Source of the DNA: Arthrobacter agilis
GTDB taxonomy: Bacteria; Actinomycetota; Actinomycetes; Actinomycetales; Micrococcaceae
Assembly: GCF_030816075.1 (NCBI RefSeq)
Contig: NZ_JAUSXO010000001.1
Span: 310,001-374,000 of the forward strand
Direction of reading: 5' to 3'
DNA: 64,000 bases
This document shows, in pieces, positions 32,705 to 41,561 of the stretch. The notes beneath the pieces were generated by a model that was given only the letters and a program-made list of their open reading frames with translations, did not search any database and was not told where the DNA came from. A program made the position numbers and the translations under genes. The stretch's first letter is position 1; each line of letters begins with the position of its first letter.

Positions 32705-33632
32705 GCCGGTCGCCGCACCCCTGCCTCTCCCCGCCGGAGACGCAGGGGTGCGGCGCCGCCGCAGGCCCCGCGGCTGGGCATGGGTCGCACCGGCGCTCCT
32801 CCTGCTGGGTGTGTTCGTCTACCTCCCGCTGCTGCAGAACCTGCAGTACAGCGTCATGAAGTGGGACATCTACGCAGGGGGCTCCTCGTTCGTCGGACTG
32901 GCGAACTACGAGAAGCTCGCCGGCGATCCCGTGTTCTGGCGTGCGCTGTTCAACAACTCGGCCTACGCCGCGGTGTCCCTCCTCTGCCAGGTCTTCGGTG
33001 CGCTGCTGCTGGCCGCGCTGGTGGAGGGCCTGCGGTCCGAGCGCTGGCGGCGGGCGCTCCGGGCCATCTACTTCGTCCCGTCCGCGATCTCCCTGACCGT
33101 CGCCGGACTGCTGTTCTACTTCGTCTACGAGCCGGAACTGGGCATCCTCAACGCCCTCCTGAGGGGCGTGGGGCTGGACTCCCTGACGCAGGCGTGGCTG
33201 GGGCAGGAGGGCACGGCGATCTGGGCGGTCATCGCGATGAGCCAGTGGCAGGGCTTCGGCTACTCCACGCTGCTCTTCGCGATCGCGATCCAGCGGATCC
33301 CGCAGGACCTCTTCGATGCGGCGTCGCTCGACGGCGTCGGACCGATCCGGAGGTTCTTCCAGGTGACCGTCCCCCTGACCCGCGAGATGACCGGGCTGAT
33401 GATCATCGTCACGCTCTCGGGGGCGTTCCAGGTGTTCAACGAGGTCATGGTCATGACCAGCGGCGGCCCCAACAACTCGAGCCAGGTGCTCGTGACCTGG
33501 CTCTACCGCATGGGCTTCGGCCGGAACGACTTCGGCTACGCGGCGGCGATCGCCACGGTGATCTTCGTGCTGACGCTCGGTATCGCACTGCTGCAACTGG
33601 CCATCACCCGGAAGAGGAGAGTGGAATGGTAA
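32673..33632 (+). CDS. ABC permease of the fructosamine importer (MalF/FrlN-like)
   Basis: A 319-residue permease if GTG 32673 is used (overlapping the binding-protein gene by 32 bases). GTG 32748 is a serious alternative because it lies after the hairpin at 32711-32755 and the first membrane helix only starts at WAWVAPALLLLGVFVY. EAA loop: FDAASLDGVGPIRRFFQVTV. About six hydrophobic segments. Its 3' end overlaps the next permease by 7 bases. No ATPase gene is linked. Confidence 0.8.
   Translation: MSAPLRTAPNRPVAAPLPLPAGDAGVRRRRRPRGWAWVAPALLLLGVFVYLPLLQNLQYSVMKWDIYAGGSSFVGLANYEKLAGDPVFWRALFNNSAYAAVSLLCQVFGALLLAALVEGLRSERWRRALRAIYFVPSAISLTVAGLLFYFVYEPELGILNALLRGVGLDSLTQAWLGQEGTAIWAVIAMSQWQGFGYSTLLFAIAIQRIPQDLFDAASLDGVGPIRRFFQVTVPLTREMTGLMIIVTLSGAFQVFNEVMVMTSGGPNNSSQVLVTWLYRMGFGRNDFGYAAAIATVIFVLTLGIALLQLAITRKRRVEW
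32711..32755 (+). terminator. Perfect 14-bp GC hairpin after the binding-protein gene
   Basis: Arms 32711-32724 and 32742-32755 (CGCCGCACCCCTGC and complement), loop 17 bases, starting 7 bases after the binding-protein stop. It lies inside the longest version of the permease ORF, which argues for a permease start at or after the hairpin. Confidence 0.65.
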
Positions 33633-34462
33633 GCCGATCGAATGTCCTCGGCGTGGTCCTGCGCACGTTCGTCGCGTCCTTCCTGCTGGCCCTGGCCGTC
33701 GTCGTGGTCTACCCGCTGCTCTGGATGGTGCTGAACGGGTTCAAGACCAACAGCGAGCTCTTCGGGAATCCCTTCGCCCTGCCGCTCCAGTTCACCTGGG
33801 ACAACTACGCCAAGGCCTGGAACCGCGGCGTGAGCAGCTACCTGATGACCAGCGTGCTCGTCACCGTGACGTCGACCATCGCCACCGTCTTCATCAGCGC
33901 CTGGGCCGCCTACGGGCTCACCCGGATGCAGATCCCCTTCAGCCGGACGGTCCTCGCGCTGATCCTCGGCGGCCTGATGCTCGCCCCCGCCGTCGCGCTC
34001 ATCCCGCTGGTCAAGATGTTCCAGGCGCTCGGGCTCTACAACACGTTCTGGGCGCTGTTGATCCTGTACGTGGCCTTCCGGATCCCGTTCACCACGTTCC
34101 TGATCCGCGCCTACATGGTCGACCTGCCGCTGGAGATCGACGAGGCGGCTGCCGTGGACGGCGCCGGCAAGGCGCGGGCCTTCTGGAGCATCGTGCTGCC
34201 CATGTGCAAGCCGATCCTCGTCTCCAGCGTCATCCTGAACATCCTCTTCACGTGGAACGAGTACCTGTTCGCGATGGTGTTCACCAGCGGGGGAGACCTG
34301 CAGACGCTGCCCATCGGGCTGACGAACCTGATGAGCAAGCACGGGACCGAGTACCCCGTGGTGTTCGCCGGCATGACCATCGCCGCCGTCCCGGTCATCC
34401 TGCTCTTCTTCCTCACCCAGAAGTACTTCGTCAAGGGACTGGCGGACGGCGTCGGGAAGTAG
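33626..34462 (+). CDS. ABC permease of the fructosamine importer (MalG/FrlM-like)
   Basis: A 278-residue permease with six hydrophobic segments. The EAA loop is DEAAAVDGAGKARAFWSIVL and the C-terminus reads TQKYFVKGLADGVGK, standard for MalG-type CUT1 permeases. ATG 33626 overlaps the previous gene by 7 bases, with AGAGGAGAG upstream. It is the last gene of this unit and faces the ROK gene. Confidence 0.85.
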   Translation: MVSRSNVLGVVLRTFVASFLLALAVVVVYPLLWMVLNGFKTNSELFGNPFALPLQFTWDNYAKAWNRGVSSYLMTSVLVTVTSTIATVFISAWAAYGLTRMQIPFSRTVLALILGGLMLAPAVALIPLVKMFQALGLYNTFWALLILYVAFRIPFTTFLIRAYMVDLPLEIDEAAAVDGAGKARAFWSIVLPMCKPILVSSVILNILFTWNEYLFAMVFTSGGDLQTLPIGLTNLMSKHGTEYPVVFAGMTIAAVPVILLFFLTQKYFVKGLADGVGK

Positions 34463-34534
34463 CCGGGGTCAGTCGGAGCCGACCTCCCGTGCGGTGGCGA
34501 TGGATGCTCGGTCACGGCCGTCGGCATTCCACGA

Positions 34535-35693
34535 TCAGTGGGGAGTCGCCCCCTCGTGCAGTGTCCCGAGGATGATGCGCTGGATCACGACGGCGGCGGC
34601 GCCCCGCGCCCACTGCGCGAAGTCGGAGGGCCGGCGGCTCAGCCGGAGCGGTGACGCCTCGGGGTCCCGGTGGTACGCGATCGCGTCCTGGAGCGCGGTC
34701 CCGGCCACGTCCGCGAGGTCCATGCCCTCCCCGGAGAGGATGACGAGCTCCACCATCGTCAGGTTCGCGACCGCCGCGACCAGCAGGCCGAGGGACTGGC
34801 CCGCTGCCTCGACGACGGCGCCCGCCACGGGATGGCCCTCCGCGGCGAGGTCGAGGATCGCCGCGTACGGGAGCTGCTCACCGGTGGAGGCGGCGAACTG
34901 GGAGCAGATGGCGGGGATGGTGAGCACCGCCGAGGAGCATCCGCGGTGTCCTTCCATGCACCGGGGCCCGGACGGGTCGAGGGGATAGTGGCCCACGAGG
35001 CCCCAGGCCGGCATCCGGTGGGGCGATGACGGTGTCGTTGATGACGAGTCCGTAGCCCACGCCCGCGCCGACGGTGAGGACGGCGAAGTCCTTCTCGCCG
35101 CGCCCCGCGCCGAACCACTGCTCGGCGACGGTCAGGGCGACGACGTCGTTCTCCACGGCCACGGGCAGGCCGGTCCGCTCCTGCAGGAGGTCGGCGAGGG
35201 GCACGTCGCGCCAGCCGAGGAACGGGGCACGCAGCACCATCCCGCCGGGGCCCACCTTGCCGCCGATGCTGATGCCGATACCGCTGAAGGAGTCGAGGGG
35301 CCCGAGATCCGCGACGGCGTCGACGATGGTGCCGAGCACGTCCTGGACGTCGTGGCCGGGCAGGGACCGCTCGCTCGCACCGACGACGTCGGACTTCAGG
35401 TTCGTGGCGACGGCCGCGGCGGTGTCGCCGGTCAGCTTGACGCCCACGAACCGGTGCGAGTCCGGACTCACCTCGAGCGGACGGATGGGGCGGCCGATCG
35501 AGGCGGCGGCGGCCTCGTCCGATTCCCGGAGCATGCCCGAGTCGAGCAGCGGCTTGCTGAGGCGCGTGAGGCTCGCGACCGAGAGGCCGAGGCGCGCCGC
35601 GAGGTCCGCGCGGGAGATGGGACCGCGGATCAGGACTTCGCGCGCGAGCGCCCGCGCCGGGCTGGAGGGGGCGAGCGAGGTGACCGCGTCCAT
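34535..35693 (-). pseudogene. ROK family repressor broken by a 1-base frameshift
   Basis: From ATG 35693 the frame gives MDAVTSLAPSSPARALAREV, a winged HTH (ISRADLAARLGLSVASLTRL) and a ROK domain (FVGVKLTGDTAAAVATNLKS; GIGISIGGKVGPGG; VENDVVALTVAEQWFGAG), up to APPDAGLG near 35005. Then the reading frame shifts: the natural continuation LVGHYPLDPSGPRCMEGHRG (ROK zinc-motif Cys pair) through AVVIQRIILGTLHEG is encoded one base off and ends at 34535. One extra C/G in the GGCCCC run at about 34999-35004 explains it; the span is 3n+1. It is divergent from the alpha-glucoside importer, which it would regulate. Real mutation or sequencing error cannot be told apart here. Confidence 0.8.
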
Positions 35694-35714
35694 GACATTC
35701 CGTTCGCAAGGGAG

Positions 35715-35832
35715 ACTTATTTTCAGAATAGCGCTAATAATGCGGGTTCCTGCAGCTCCAAGCGTCTGAGAGGCACTTCGTGGCGGAAAAATGTGACGGT
35801 TGACACCGCTATTAATTCTGTCGTAAAAATAA
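35715..35832. promoter_or_regulatory. AT-rich divergent control region with paired ROK-like sites
   Basis: The 204-bp gap is strikingly AT-rich. Two related blocks lie in opposite orientation: one near 35715-35738 with TTATTTT, CAGAAT and TAGCG, and one near 35805-35832 which reads on the other strand with the same three words in the same order. A TTGACA at 35800-35805 with TAAAAA at 35824-35829 (18-base spacer) forms a promoter for the importer inside the second block. TTATTT/AAATAA half-sites are typical for ROK repressors such as NagC and Mlc. Confidence 0.5.
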
Positions 35833-35897
35833 AGCCTGCTCCCGTCCGCTCCTGTTCCCGGCGGGACGCCATCACACCGCACGAAGGAGAGCCTGTT

Positions 35898-37184
35898 GTG
35901 AAGCTGCCCCACGGACCCGCGACGCGGGCCCTCCGATACGTGGCCGGAGGTGCGTCCCTGGCCCTCGTCCTCTCGGGGTGTACCGCCCAGGACGACGTCG
36001 TCACGCTCGACTTCTTCCAGTTCAAACCCGAGGCCGTGGCGAATTTCGCCGCCATCATCGACGAGTTCGAGGCCGCCAACCCGGGCATCCGGGTGGTGCA
36101 GAACCACGTCCCCGACGCCGACACCGCCATCCGCACGCTCCTCGTGAAGGACAAGACGCCGGACGTCCTGACCCTCAACACCAACGGGCGCTACGGCGAG
36201 CTGGCGAAGGCGTGCGTCTTCGCCGACCTCTCCGACCTCCCCGTCGTCGAGCAGGTGCGGCCGGCCGTCCGCGACATCGTCGAGGACCTCGGTTCGTGCG
36301 ACGACGGCGAGGTGAACGCCGTCCCGTTCTCCAGCAACGCGAGCGGCATCCTCTACAACAGGGACCTCTTCGCGCAGTACGGCGTCGAGGTGCCCACCAC
36401 CTGGGACGAGCTGCTCGCCGCGGCACGGACGTTCGAGGCGGCCGGCGTGACGCCCTTCTACACGACCGTCAAGGACGCCTGGACGATGGGCCCGGCCTTC
36501 GTGAACCTCGGCGGAGCACTCCAGCCCGAGGACTTCTTCGACCGCCTACGCGCCGAGGGCTCCGACGTGGCCTCCGGCGAGGTGTCCTTCTCCAAGGACT
36601 ACCCGGAGGCGATGGAGAAGCTGACCACGCTGTACGGGTTCGGCCAGGACGGTGCCGCCGGCCGCGACTACAACGCGGGCAACGCGGCCTTCGCCGCGGG
36701 GGAGTCCGCGATGTACATGCAGGGCAGCTACGCCATCCCCGCGATCCGCGCCGTGAACCCGGACGTCAACATCGGCTCCTTCCCCTACCCGGCCACCAAC
36801 TCGCCCGAGGAGACCGTCGTGGTGTCCGGCGTCGACGTCGGGGTGTCGATCGGGCGCGACACCGAGCACCCCGAGGAGGCGAGGAGGTTCGTCGAGTTCC
36901 TGATGTCGCCCGAGGTCGTGGAGCGCTACGCCCAGGAGCAGAGCGCGTTCTCGCCGCTCGCCACGGCCGCGGACTCCACGGACCCGGCCCTCGCCGGCCT
37001 CGCGCCGTACTTCGAGGACAACCGGATCATCGGCTTCATCGACCACCAGCTGCCCGCGAGCCTCCCGCTGCCCCAGTACCTGCAGGAACTGGTGCTCGGC
37101 GGACGGACCGAGGACTTCCTGGCCACGATGGACCGCGAGTGGAGCAAGATCGCCGCGCGCACCATCCCCAACGAGAAGGACTGA
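35898..37184 (+). CDS. Alpha-glucoside ABC transporter substrate-binding lipoprotein
   Basis: A 428-residue binding lipoprotein. Signal peptide MKLPHGPATRALRYVAGGAS, then LVLSGC lipobox (Cys28). The fold is MalE/family 1: FFQFKPEAVANFAAIIDEFE, VPFSSNASGILYNRDLFAQY, GESAMYMQGSYAIPAIRAVN. Start is GTG 35898 with GAAGGAGA 8 bases upstream. It is followed 2 bases later by the first permease, with a GH13 glucosidase as fourth gene, so alpha-glucosides or isomalto-oligosaccharides are probable ligands. Confidence 0.85.
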   Translation: MKLPHGPATRALRYVAGGASLALVLSGCTAQDDVVTLDFFQFKPEAVANFAAIIDEFEAANPGIRVVQNHVPDADTAIRTLLVKDKTPDVLTLNTNGRYGELAKACVFADLSDLPVVEQVRPAVRDIVEDLGSCDDGEVNAVPFSSNASGILYNRDLFAQYGVEVPTTWDELLAAARTFEAAGVTPFYTTVKDAWTMGPAFVNLGGALQPEDFFDRLRAEGSDVASGEVSFSKDYPEAMEKLTTLYGFGQDGAAGRDYNAGNAAFAAGESAMYMQGSYAIPAIRAVNPDVNIGSFPYPATNSPEETVVVSGVDVGVSIGRDTEHPEEARRFVEFLMSPEVVERYAQEQSAFSPLATAADSTDPALAGLAPYFEDNRIIGFIDHQLPASLPLPQYLQELVLGGRTEDFLATMDREWSKIAARTIPNEKD

Positions 37185-37185
37185 C

Positions 37186-38115
37186 ATGAGCACCGAAGTG
37201 AGCCGCCCCACCCGGCCGGGCACGCCGTCGTCGCCTCCGGCGCTCCGCCCGGAACGTCGCGTGCCGCGCGTCTTCTACCTGATGGTGCTCCCGGCGCTCG
37301 CGCTGTTCGCCGTCTTCCACACCGTGCCGCTGCTGACCGGCATGTTCTTCAGCCTGACGAACTACGCCGGGTACGGCGAGTGGTCCTTCGTGGGCCTCCG
37401 GAACTACGTCAACCTCTTCGGCGACGACCGCATCTACGGCGCCTACGGGTTCACGTTCCTCTTCGCGATCGTGTCCACCGTGGCGGTGAACATCATCGCG
37501 CTCTCCATCGCGATCGCCCTCAACGGACGCATCCGCTTCAAGACGGGATTCCGGGGGATCTTCTTCATCCCCAACATCCTGTCCATCCTGATCGTCGGCT
37601 ACGTCTTCAACTACCTCTTCTCCAACTCCGTGCCGGCGATCGCCGACGCGCTCGGGATCACCTCGCTGACCACGAGCATCCTGGCGAGCCCCGACACGGC
37701 GTGGATCGGCGTCGTCATCCTGTCCGTGTGGCAGGCAGCCGCCTTCAACATCATCATCTACCTCGCCGGGCTGCAGACCATCCCGACGGAGCTCTACGAG
37801 GCGGCGGCCCTGGACGGTGCCTCGCCGTGGAAGCAGTTCACGTCCATCACCTTCCCGATGATCGGCGCGTTCTTCACCATCAACATGGTGCTCAGCCTCA
37901 AGAACTTCCTGCAGGTGTTCGACCAGATCGTCTCGCTGACCGCCGGCGGCCCCGGCACGTCCACCGAGTCGATCTCCCTGCTCATCTACCGCGGCGGCTT
38001 CCAGGGCGGGGAGTACGGCTACCAGACGGCGAACGCCGTCATCTACCTCTTCGTGATCATCGCCATCTCATTCATCCAGCTGCGCGTCCTGCAGCGCAGG
38101 GAGGCCTCGTTCTGA
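37186..38115 (+). CDS. ABC transporter permease, MalF type (alpha-glucoside importer)
   Basis: A 309-residue permease. After a Pro-rich N-terminal tail come about six hydrophobic helices. EAA loop: YEAAALDGASPWKQFTSITF. The end QLRVLQRREASF is typical for MalF-like proteins. Its TGA overlaps the ATG of the next permease (TGATG), indicating translational coupling. Confidence 0.85.
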   Translation: MSTEVSRPTRPGTPSSPPALRPERRVPRVFYLMVLPALALFAVFHTVPLLTGMFFSLTNYAGYGEWSFVGLRNYVNLFGDDRIYGAYGFTFLFAIVSTVAVNIIALSIAIALNGRIRFKTGFRGIFFIPNILSILIVGYVFNYLFSNSVPAIADALGITSLTTSILASPDTAWIGVVILSVWQAAAFNIIIYLAGLQTIPTELYEAAALDGASPWKQFTSITFPMIGAFFTINMVLSLKNFLQVFDQIVSLTAGGPGTSTESISLLIYRGGFQGGEYGYQTANAVIYLFVIIAISFIQLRVLQRREASF

Positions 38116-39017
38116 TGACCGCTACATCACAGTCCACCGCCCGCCGCGTCCTCGCGGACCAGCCCGTCCGGGACGACGTCGAACGCGCCTTCCGCCCCGA
38201 CCGCCGCCGTGTGAACTGGTGGCTGACGGCCCTCGTCGCCGTCTGCGCACTGACGGTGCTGATCCCGCTCTACCTCACCGTGGTGACCGCACTGAAGACA
38301 CCGGACCAGCTGGGCGGCACCGGCTTCGGCCTGCCGACGTCGGCCCGCTGGGAGAACTTCGCCGACGCGTGGACGCTCACGAGCTTCCCGCGGGCCCTGC
38401 TCAACACCGGGCTCGTCACCGTGGGCACCGTGCTGCTGACCCTCGTGACCAACTCGATGGTCGCCTACGCCATCGCGCGGAACCTGCATCGCCGGTTCTT
38501 CAAGGGGCTGTACATCTACTTCATCGCCGCCCTGTTCGTGCCGTTCCCCATCATCATGCTGCCCGTGGTGAAGCAGACCGCCATCTTCGGGCTCGACAAC
38601 CAGCTGGGCCTGATCCTGCTCTACACGGTGTACGGGCTCTCGTTCAACATCTTCGTGTACGTGGCATTCATCCGGTCCATCCCGCTGGAGCTCGAGGAGG
38701 CCGCGCTGACCGACGGCGCCACCACCTGGACCGTCTTCTGGCGGATCATCTTCCCGCTGCTCGGCCCGATGAACGCGACCGTGGGCATCCTCACCTGCCT
38801 CTGGGCGTGGAACGACTTCATGCTGCCGCTGGTGATCCTCTCGGACCCCTCGGCCCAGACCCTGCCGCTGGCACAGTTCATCTTCCAGGGGCAATTCAAT
38901 ACCAACTACCCGGTGGCATTCGCGTCCTACCTCATGGCGATGGCACCGTTGCTGGTGGTGTACCTGTTCGCGCAGCGCTGGGTGATCTCCGGCGTGATGC
39001 GCGGATCCTCCAAGTAA
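38115..39017 (+). CDS. ABC transporter permease, MalG type (alpha-glucoside importer)
   Basis: A 300-residue permease with a 35-residue cytoplasmic tail, about six hydrophobic helices and EAA loop EEAALTDGATTWTVFWRIIF. C-terminus AQRWVISGVMRGSSK. It completes the importer with the 37186 permease and the 35898 binding protein, and is followed by the GH13 gene after 38 bases. Confidence 0.85.
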   Translation: MTATSQSTARRVLADQPVRDDVERAFRPDRRRVNWWLTALVAVCALTVLIPLYLTVVTALKTPDQLGGTGFGLPTSARWENFADAWTLTSFPRALLNTGLVTVGTVLLTLVTNSMVAYAIARNLHRRFFKGLYIYFIAALFVPFPIIMLPVVKQTAIFGLDNQLGLILLYTVYGLSFNIFVYVAFIRSIPLELEEAALTDGATTWTVFWRIIFPLLGPMNATVGILTCLWAWNDFMLPLVILSDPSAQTLPLAQFIFQGQFNTNYPVAFASYLMAMAPLLVVYLFAQRWVISGVMRGSSK

Positions 39018-39055
39018 CGTCCACACCCCCACATCATCGAAAGGGACACTGTCTC

Positions 39056-40771
39056 GTGACTTCCACCGTCAACCCCGACGTCGAATCCGCCGTCGACCCC
39101 ACCGCGGAGCTCTCCGCCGACGCCCTCGCCGAGCGCATGCAGGACCCGAACTGGTGGCGGCAGGCCGCCGTCTACCAGATCTACCCGCGGAGCTTCGCCG
39201 ACTCGAACGGCGACGGCATCGGTGACCTCAAGGGCATCACGTCGAGGATCCCGTACCTGACGTCCCTCGGGGTGGACGCCGTCTGGCTCAGCCCGTTCTA
39301 CCCGTCGGCGCTCGCCGACGGCGGGTACGACGTCGACGACTACCGCGACGTGGACCCGAAGCTCGGCACGCTCGAGGACTTCGACGAGATGATCGCCGCG
39401 CTGCACGCGGCCGGCATCAAGCTCGTCGCGGACATCGTGCCCAACCACACCTCCAACCGTCACGCGTGGTTCCGGGAGGCGCTCGCCTCGCCCCGCGGCT
39501 CCGCCGCCCGTGAGCGCTACATCTTCCGCGACGGACTCGGCCCCGACGGCTCGCAGCCGCCCTCGGACTGGGACTCCGTGTTCGGCGGCCCCGCCTGGGA
39601 ACGCACCGAGGACGGCCAGTGGTACATGCACATCTTCGCCCGCGAGCAGCCCGACCTGAACTGGGACAACCGCGAGGTCCGCGACGACTTCCTGAAGACC
39701 CTGCGCTTCTGGTCCGACCGCGGCGTCGACGGGTTCCGCGTGGACGTGGCCCACGCCCTCACCAAGGACATGACGGAGCCGCTGCCCTCCAAGGCGGAGC
39801 TCGGACCCGAGGGCGGCAACAACCGCGGGAAGCACCCCTTCTGGGACCGCGACGAGGTCCACGAGGTCTTCGCGGAGTGGCGCACCGTGTTCGACGAGTA
39901 CACCCCGCCGCGCACCGCCGTGGCCGAGGCCTGGGTGCACGCCGACCGCCGTGCCCGCTACGCCAGCCCCGACGGACTCGGCCAGGCGTTCAACTTCGAC
40001 CTGCTCAAGGCCGACTGGGATCCCGGCCAGTTCCGCGAGATCATCACGAAGAACCTCGTCGAGGCGAAGTCCTCCGGTGCGTCGTCGACCTGGGTGTTCT
40101 CCAACCACGACGTCGTCCGGCACGCCACCCGCTACGGCCTGCCACCGGCCGGCCCCGACAGCGAGGACGGCCAGGACGGCGGCGCCTGGCTCATGAGCGG
40201 TGGCACCACGCCCGAGCTCGACCGTGCACTCGGAGAACGCCGGGCGCGCGCCGTCTCGCAGCTCATGCTCGCCCTGCCCGGCTCCGCCTACCTGTACCAG
40301 GGGGAGGAGCTCGGGCTGCACGAGGTCGCGGACATCGCCGACGAGGACCGCCAGGACCCCACGTTCTTCCGCAACAAGGGCGTCGACGTGGGCCGTGACG
40401 GCTGCCGCGTGCCGCTGCCCTGGACGCGCGACGCCGAGTCCTTCGGCTTCGGCTTCGGCGGAGCGCACCTGCCGCAGCCGGCCTGGTTCGGCGAGTACGC
40501 CGTCGAGGTGCAGGAAGCGGACGCGTCCTCCAACCTCAGCTTCTACCGGCGCGCGCTCGCGCTGCGGCACCAGCTGCAGGGGGAGGAGGACTTCGAGTGG
40601 ATCGACGAGCCCTCCGGCGACGTCCTGCACTTCACGCGTCCGAGCGGCTGGCACAGTGTCACGAACTTCGGGTCCACCCCGGTGGACCTGCCCGAGGGGA
40701 CGGTGCTGCTGAGCAGCTCGCCGCTCGAGGACGGCAGGCTGCCGGGCGACACCACGGCCTGGCTCGTCTAG
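39056..40771 (+). CDS. GH13 alpha-glucosidase (oligo-1,6-glucosidase-like)
   Basis: A 571-residue cytoplasmic glycosidase (no signal peptide). GH13 regions: ADIVPNHTS (residues 125-133), GFRVDVAH with nucleophile Asp230, AVAEAWVH with acid/base Glu291 and FSNHDVVR with Asp352. The residue after the nucleophile is Val231; in GH13_23/31 enzymes Val there favours alpha-1,6 and Ala or Thr alpha-1,4 linkages, so isomalto-oligosaccharides or trehalulose/palatinose-like sugars are likely substrates. Start is GTG 39056 with AAAGGGA upstream. Gene 4 of the ROK-controlled operon. Confidence 0.85.
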   Translation: MTSTVNPDVESAVDPTAELSADALAERMQDPNWWRQAAVYQIYPRSFADSNGDGIGDLKGITSRIPYLTSLGVDAVWLSPFYPSALADGGYDVDDYRDVDPKLGTLEDFDEMIAALHAAGIKLVADIVPNHTSNRHAWFREALASPRGSAARERYIFRDGLGPDGSQPPSDWDSVFGGPAWERTEDGQWYMHIFAREQPDLNWDNREVRDDFLKTLRFWSDRGVDGFRVDVAHALTKDMTEPLPSKAELGPEGGNNRGKHPFWDRDEVHEVFAEWRTVFDEYTPPRTAVAEAWVHADRRARYASPDGLGQAFNFDLLKADWDPGQFREIITKNLVEAKSSGASSTWVFSNHDVVRHATRYGLPPAGPDSEDGQDGGAWLMSGGTTPELDRALGERRARAVSQLMLALPGSAYLYQGEELGLHEVADIADEDRQDPTFFRNKGVDVGRDGCRVPLPWTRDAESFGFGFGGAHLPQPAWFGEYAVEVQEADASSNLSFYRRALALRHQLQGEEDFEWIDEPSGDVLHFTRPSGWHSVTNFGSTPVDLPEGTVLLSSSPLEDGRLPGDTTAWLV

Positions 40772-40786
40772 CAGCGGGCCACGCGC

Positions 40787-40821
40787 GACGGCGGGCACCC
40801 TTCCGGGGGTGGCCCGCCGTC
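40787..40821 (+). terminator. Terminator of the alpha-glucoside operon
   Basis: Stem of GACGGCGGGC (40787-40796) with GCCCGCCGTC (40812-40821), extended inward by ACCC/GGGT after a one-base bulge. It starts 15 bases after the glucosidase stop. Confidence 0.7.
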
Positions 40822-40868
40822 GTCGTCCCCGCCCGGGTGGAAGACCCGTTCGTCGGGAGGAGAACCGG

Positions 40869-41558
40869 TTGCGGGCCCGGCGGGGACCTCGGAATACTGG
40901 GAGGACCGGCAGGAACGGGCGGAGGGTGGCGGCATCAGCGGGTCCCAGGAGAACGAGGAGAGGCTGCGCAAGGCGGCCCAGTACCGGGCTGCCCGTGGCG
41001 GCGCCCGGAGATGCCGGCGATGCCCTGGCCGAGCTGGAACGCCAGAGCGACGACGGCGACGCCGGCACCGGCGAGCTGGCACCCCTGCGCCGTGGCGAGG
41101 ACGAGGTCAAGCGGGCGCGCCTGATCGTGGACAGGGCCGTGGCGCGCGGGGACTTCGACAATCTGGCCCTCGCCGGCAAGCCGATCCCGGGACTGGGGGA
41201 GGCCCACGACCCCGACTGGTGGGTCAAGGGCCTGATCCAGCGCGAGAACATCACCGGGCTGGGACCGGCGGCCATCCTGCTCCGCACCGAGGACGCCGAA
41301 CTCGACGGACGGCTCGACCGCCAGTACACGGAGCAGCAGGTCCGCGACGTCCTCGAGGACTTCAACTACCGCGTGATCGACGCGCGGCGCCAGCTCCTCG
41401 GCGGGCCGCCCGTCATCACCAAGCTCCGCGACGTCGACGCCGAGGTGGAGCGCTGGCGGGAGCGCCGGGCGGCAGCCCGCCGGGCAGCCGAGGCCGAGGC
41501 GCCGCCCGAGCCACCGAAGGCGACCTTCTGGCGGCGCCTCTGGCGCGGCAGGAGCTGA
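40869..41558 (+). pseudogene. DUF1992 (DnaJ-homologue) family protein with a probable frameshift near its N-terminus
   Basis: From about 41010 to 41558 the frame encodes a clear DUF1992 domain: LIVDRAVARGDFDNLALAGK, IPGLGEAHDPDWWVKGLIQR, ITGLGPAAILLRTEDAELDG, VRDVLEDFNYRVIDARRQLL and a charged tail. Upstream of that the same frame is an unlikely Arg-rich string, while the next frame over reads EERLRKAAQYRAARGG, the usual lead-in of the family (40945-41000). So one base is probably inserted (or two lost) near 41000. A TTG at 40869 with GGAGGAG six bases upstream is in the downstream frame, which leaves the true start unclear. Function of DUF1992 is unknown. A terminator lies just upstream, so it has its own transcript. 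Confidence 0.55.
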
Positions 41559-41561
41559 GCC

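Noticed and set aside
40809-40868. GTG 40809 as start of the DUF1992 gene
   Set aside because: It lies within the terminator hairpin of the preceding operon and has no ribosome-binding site.
38927-41365. 812-residue minus-strand open frame opposite the GH13 gene
   Set aside because: Shadow of the glucosidase coding strand; no recognisable domain.
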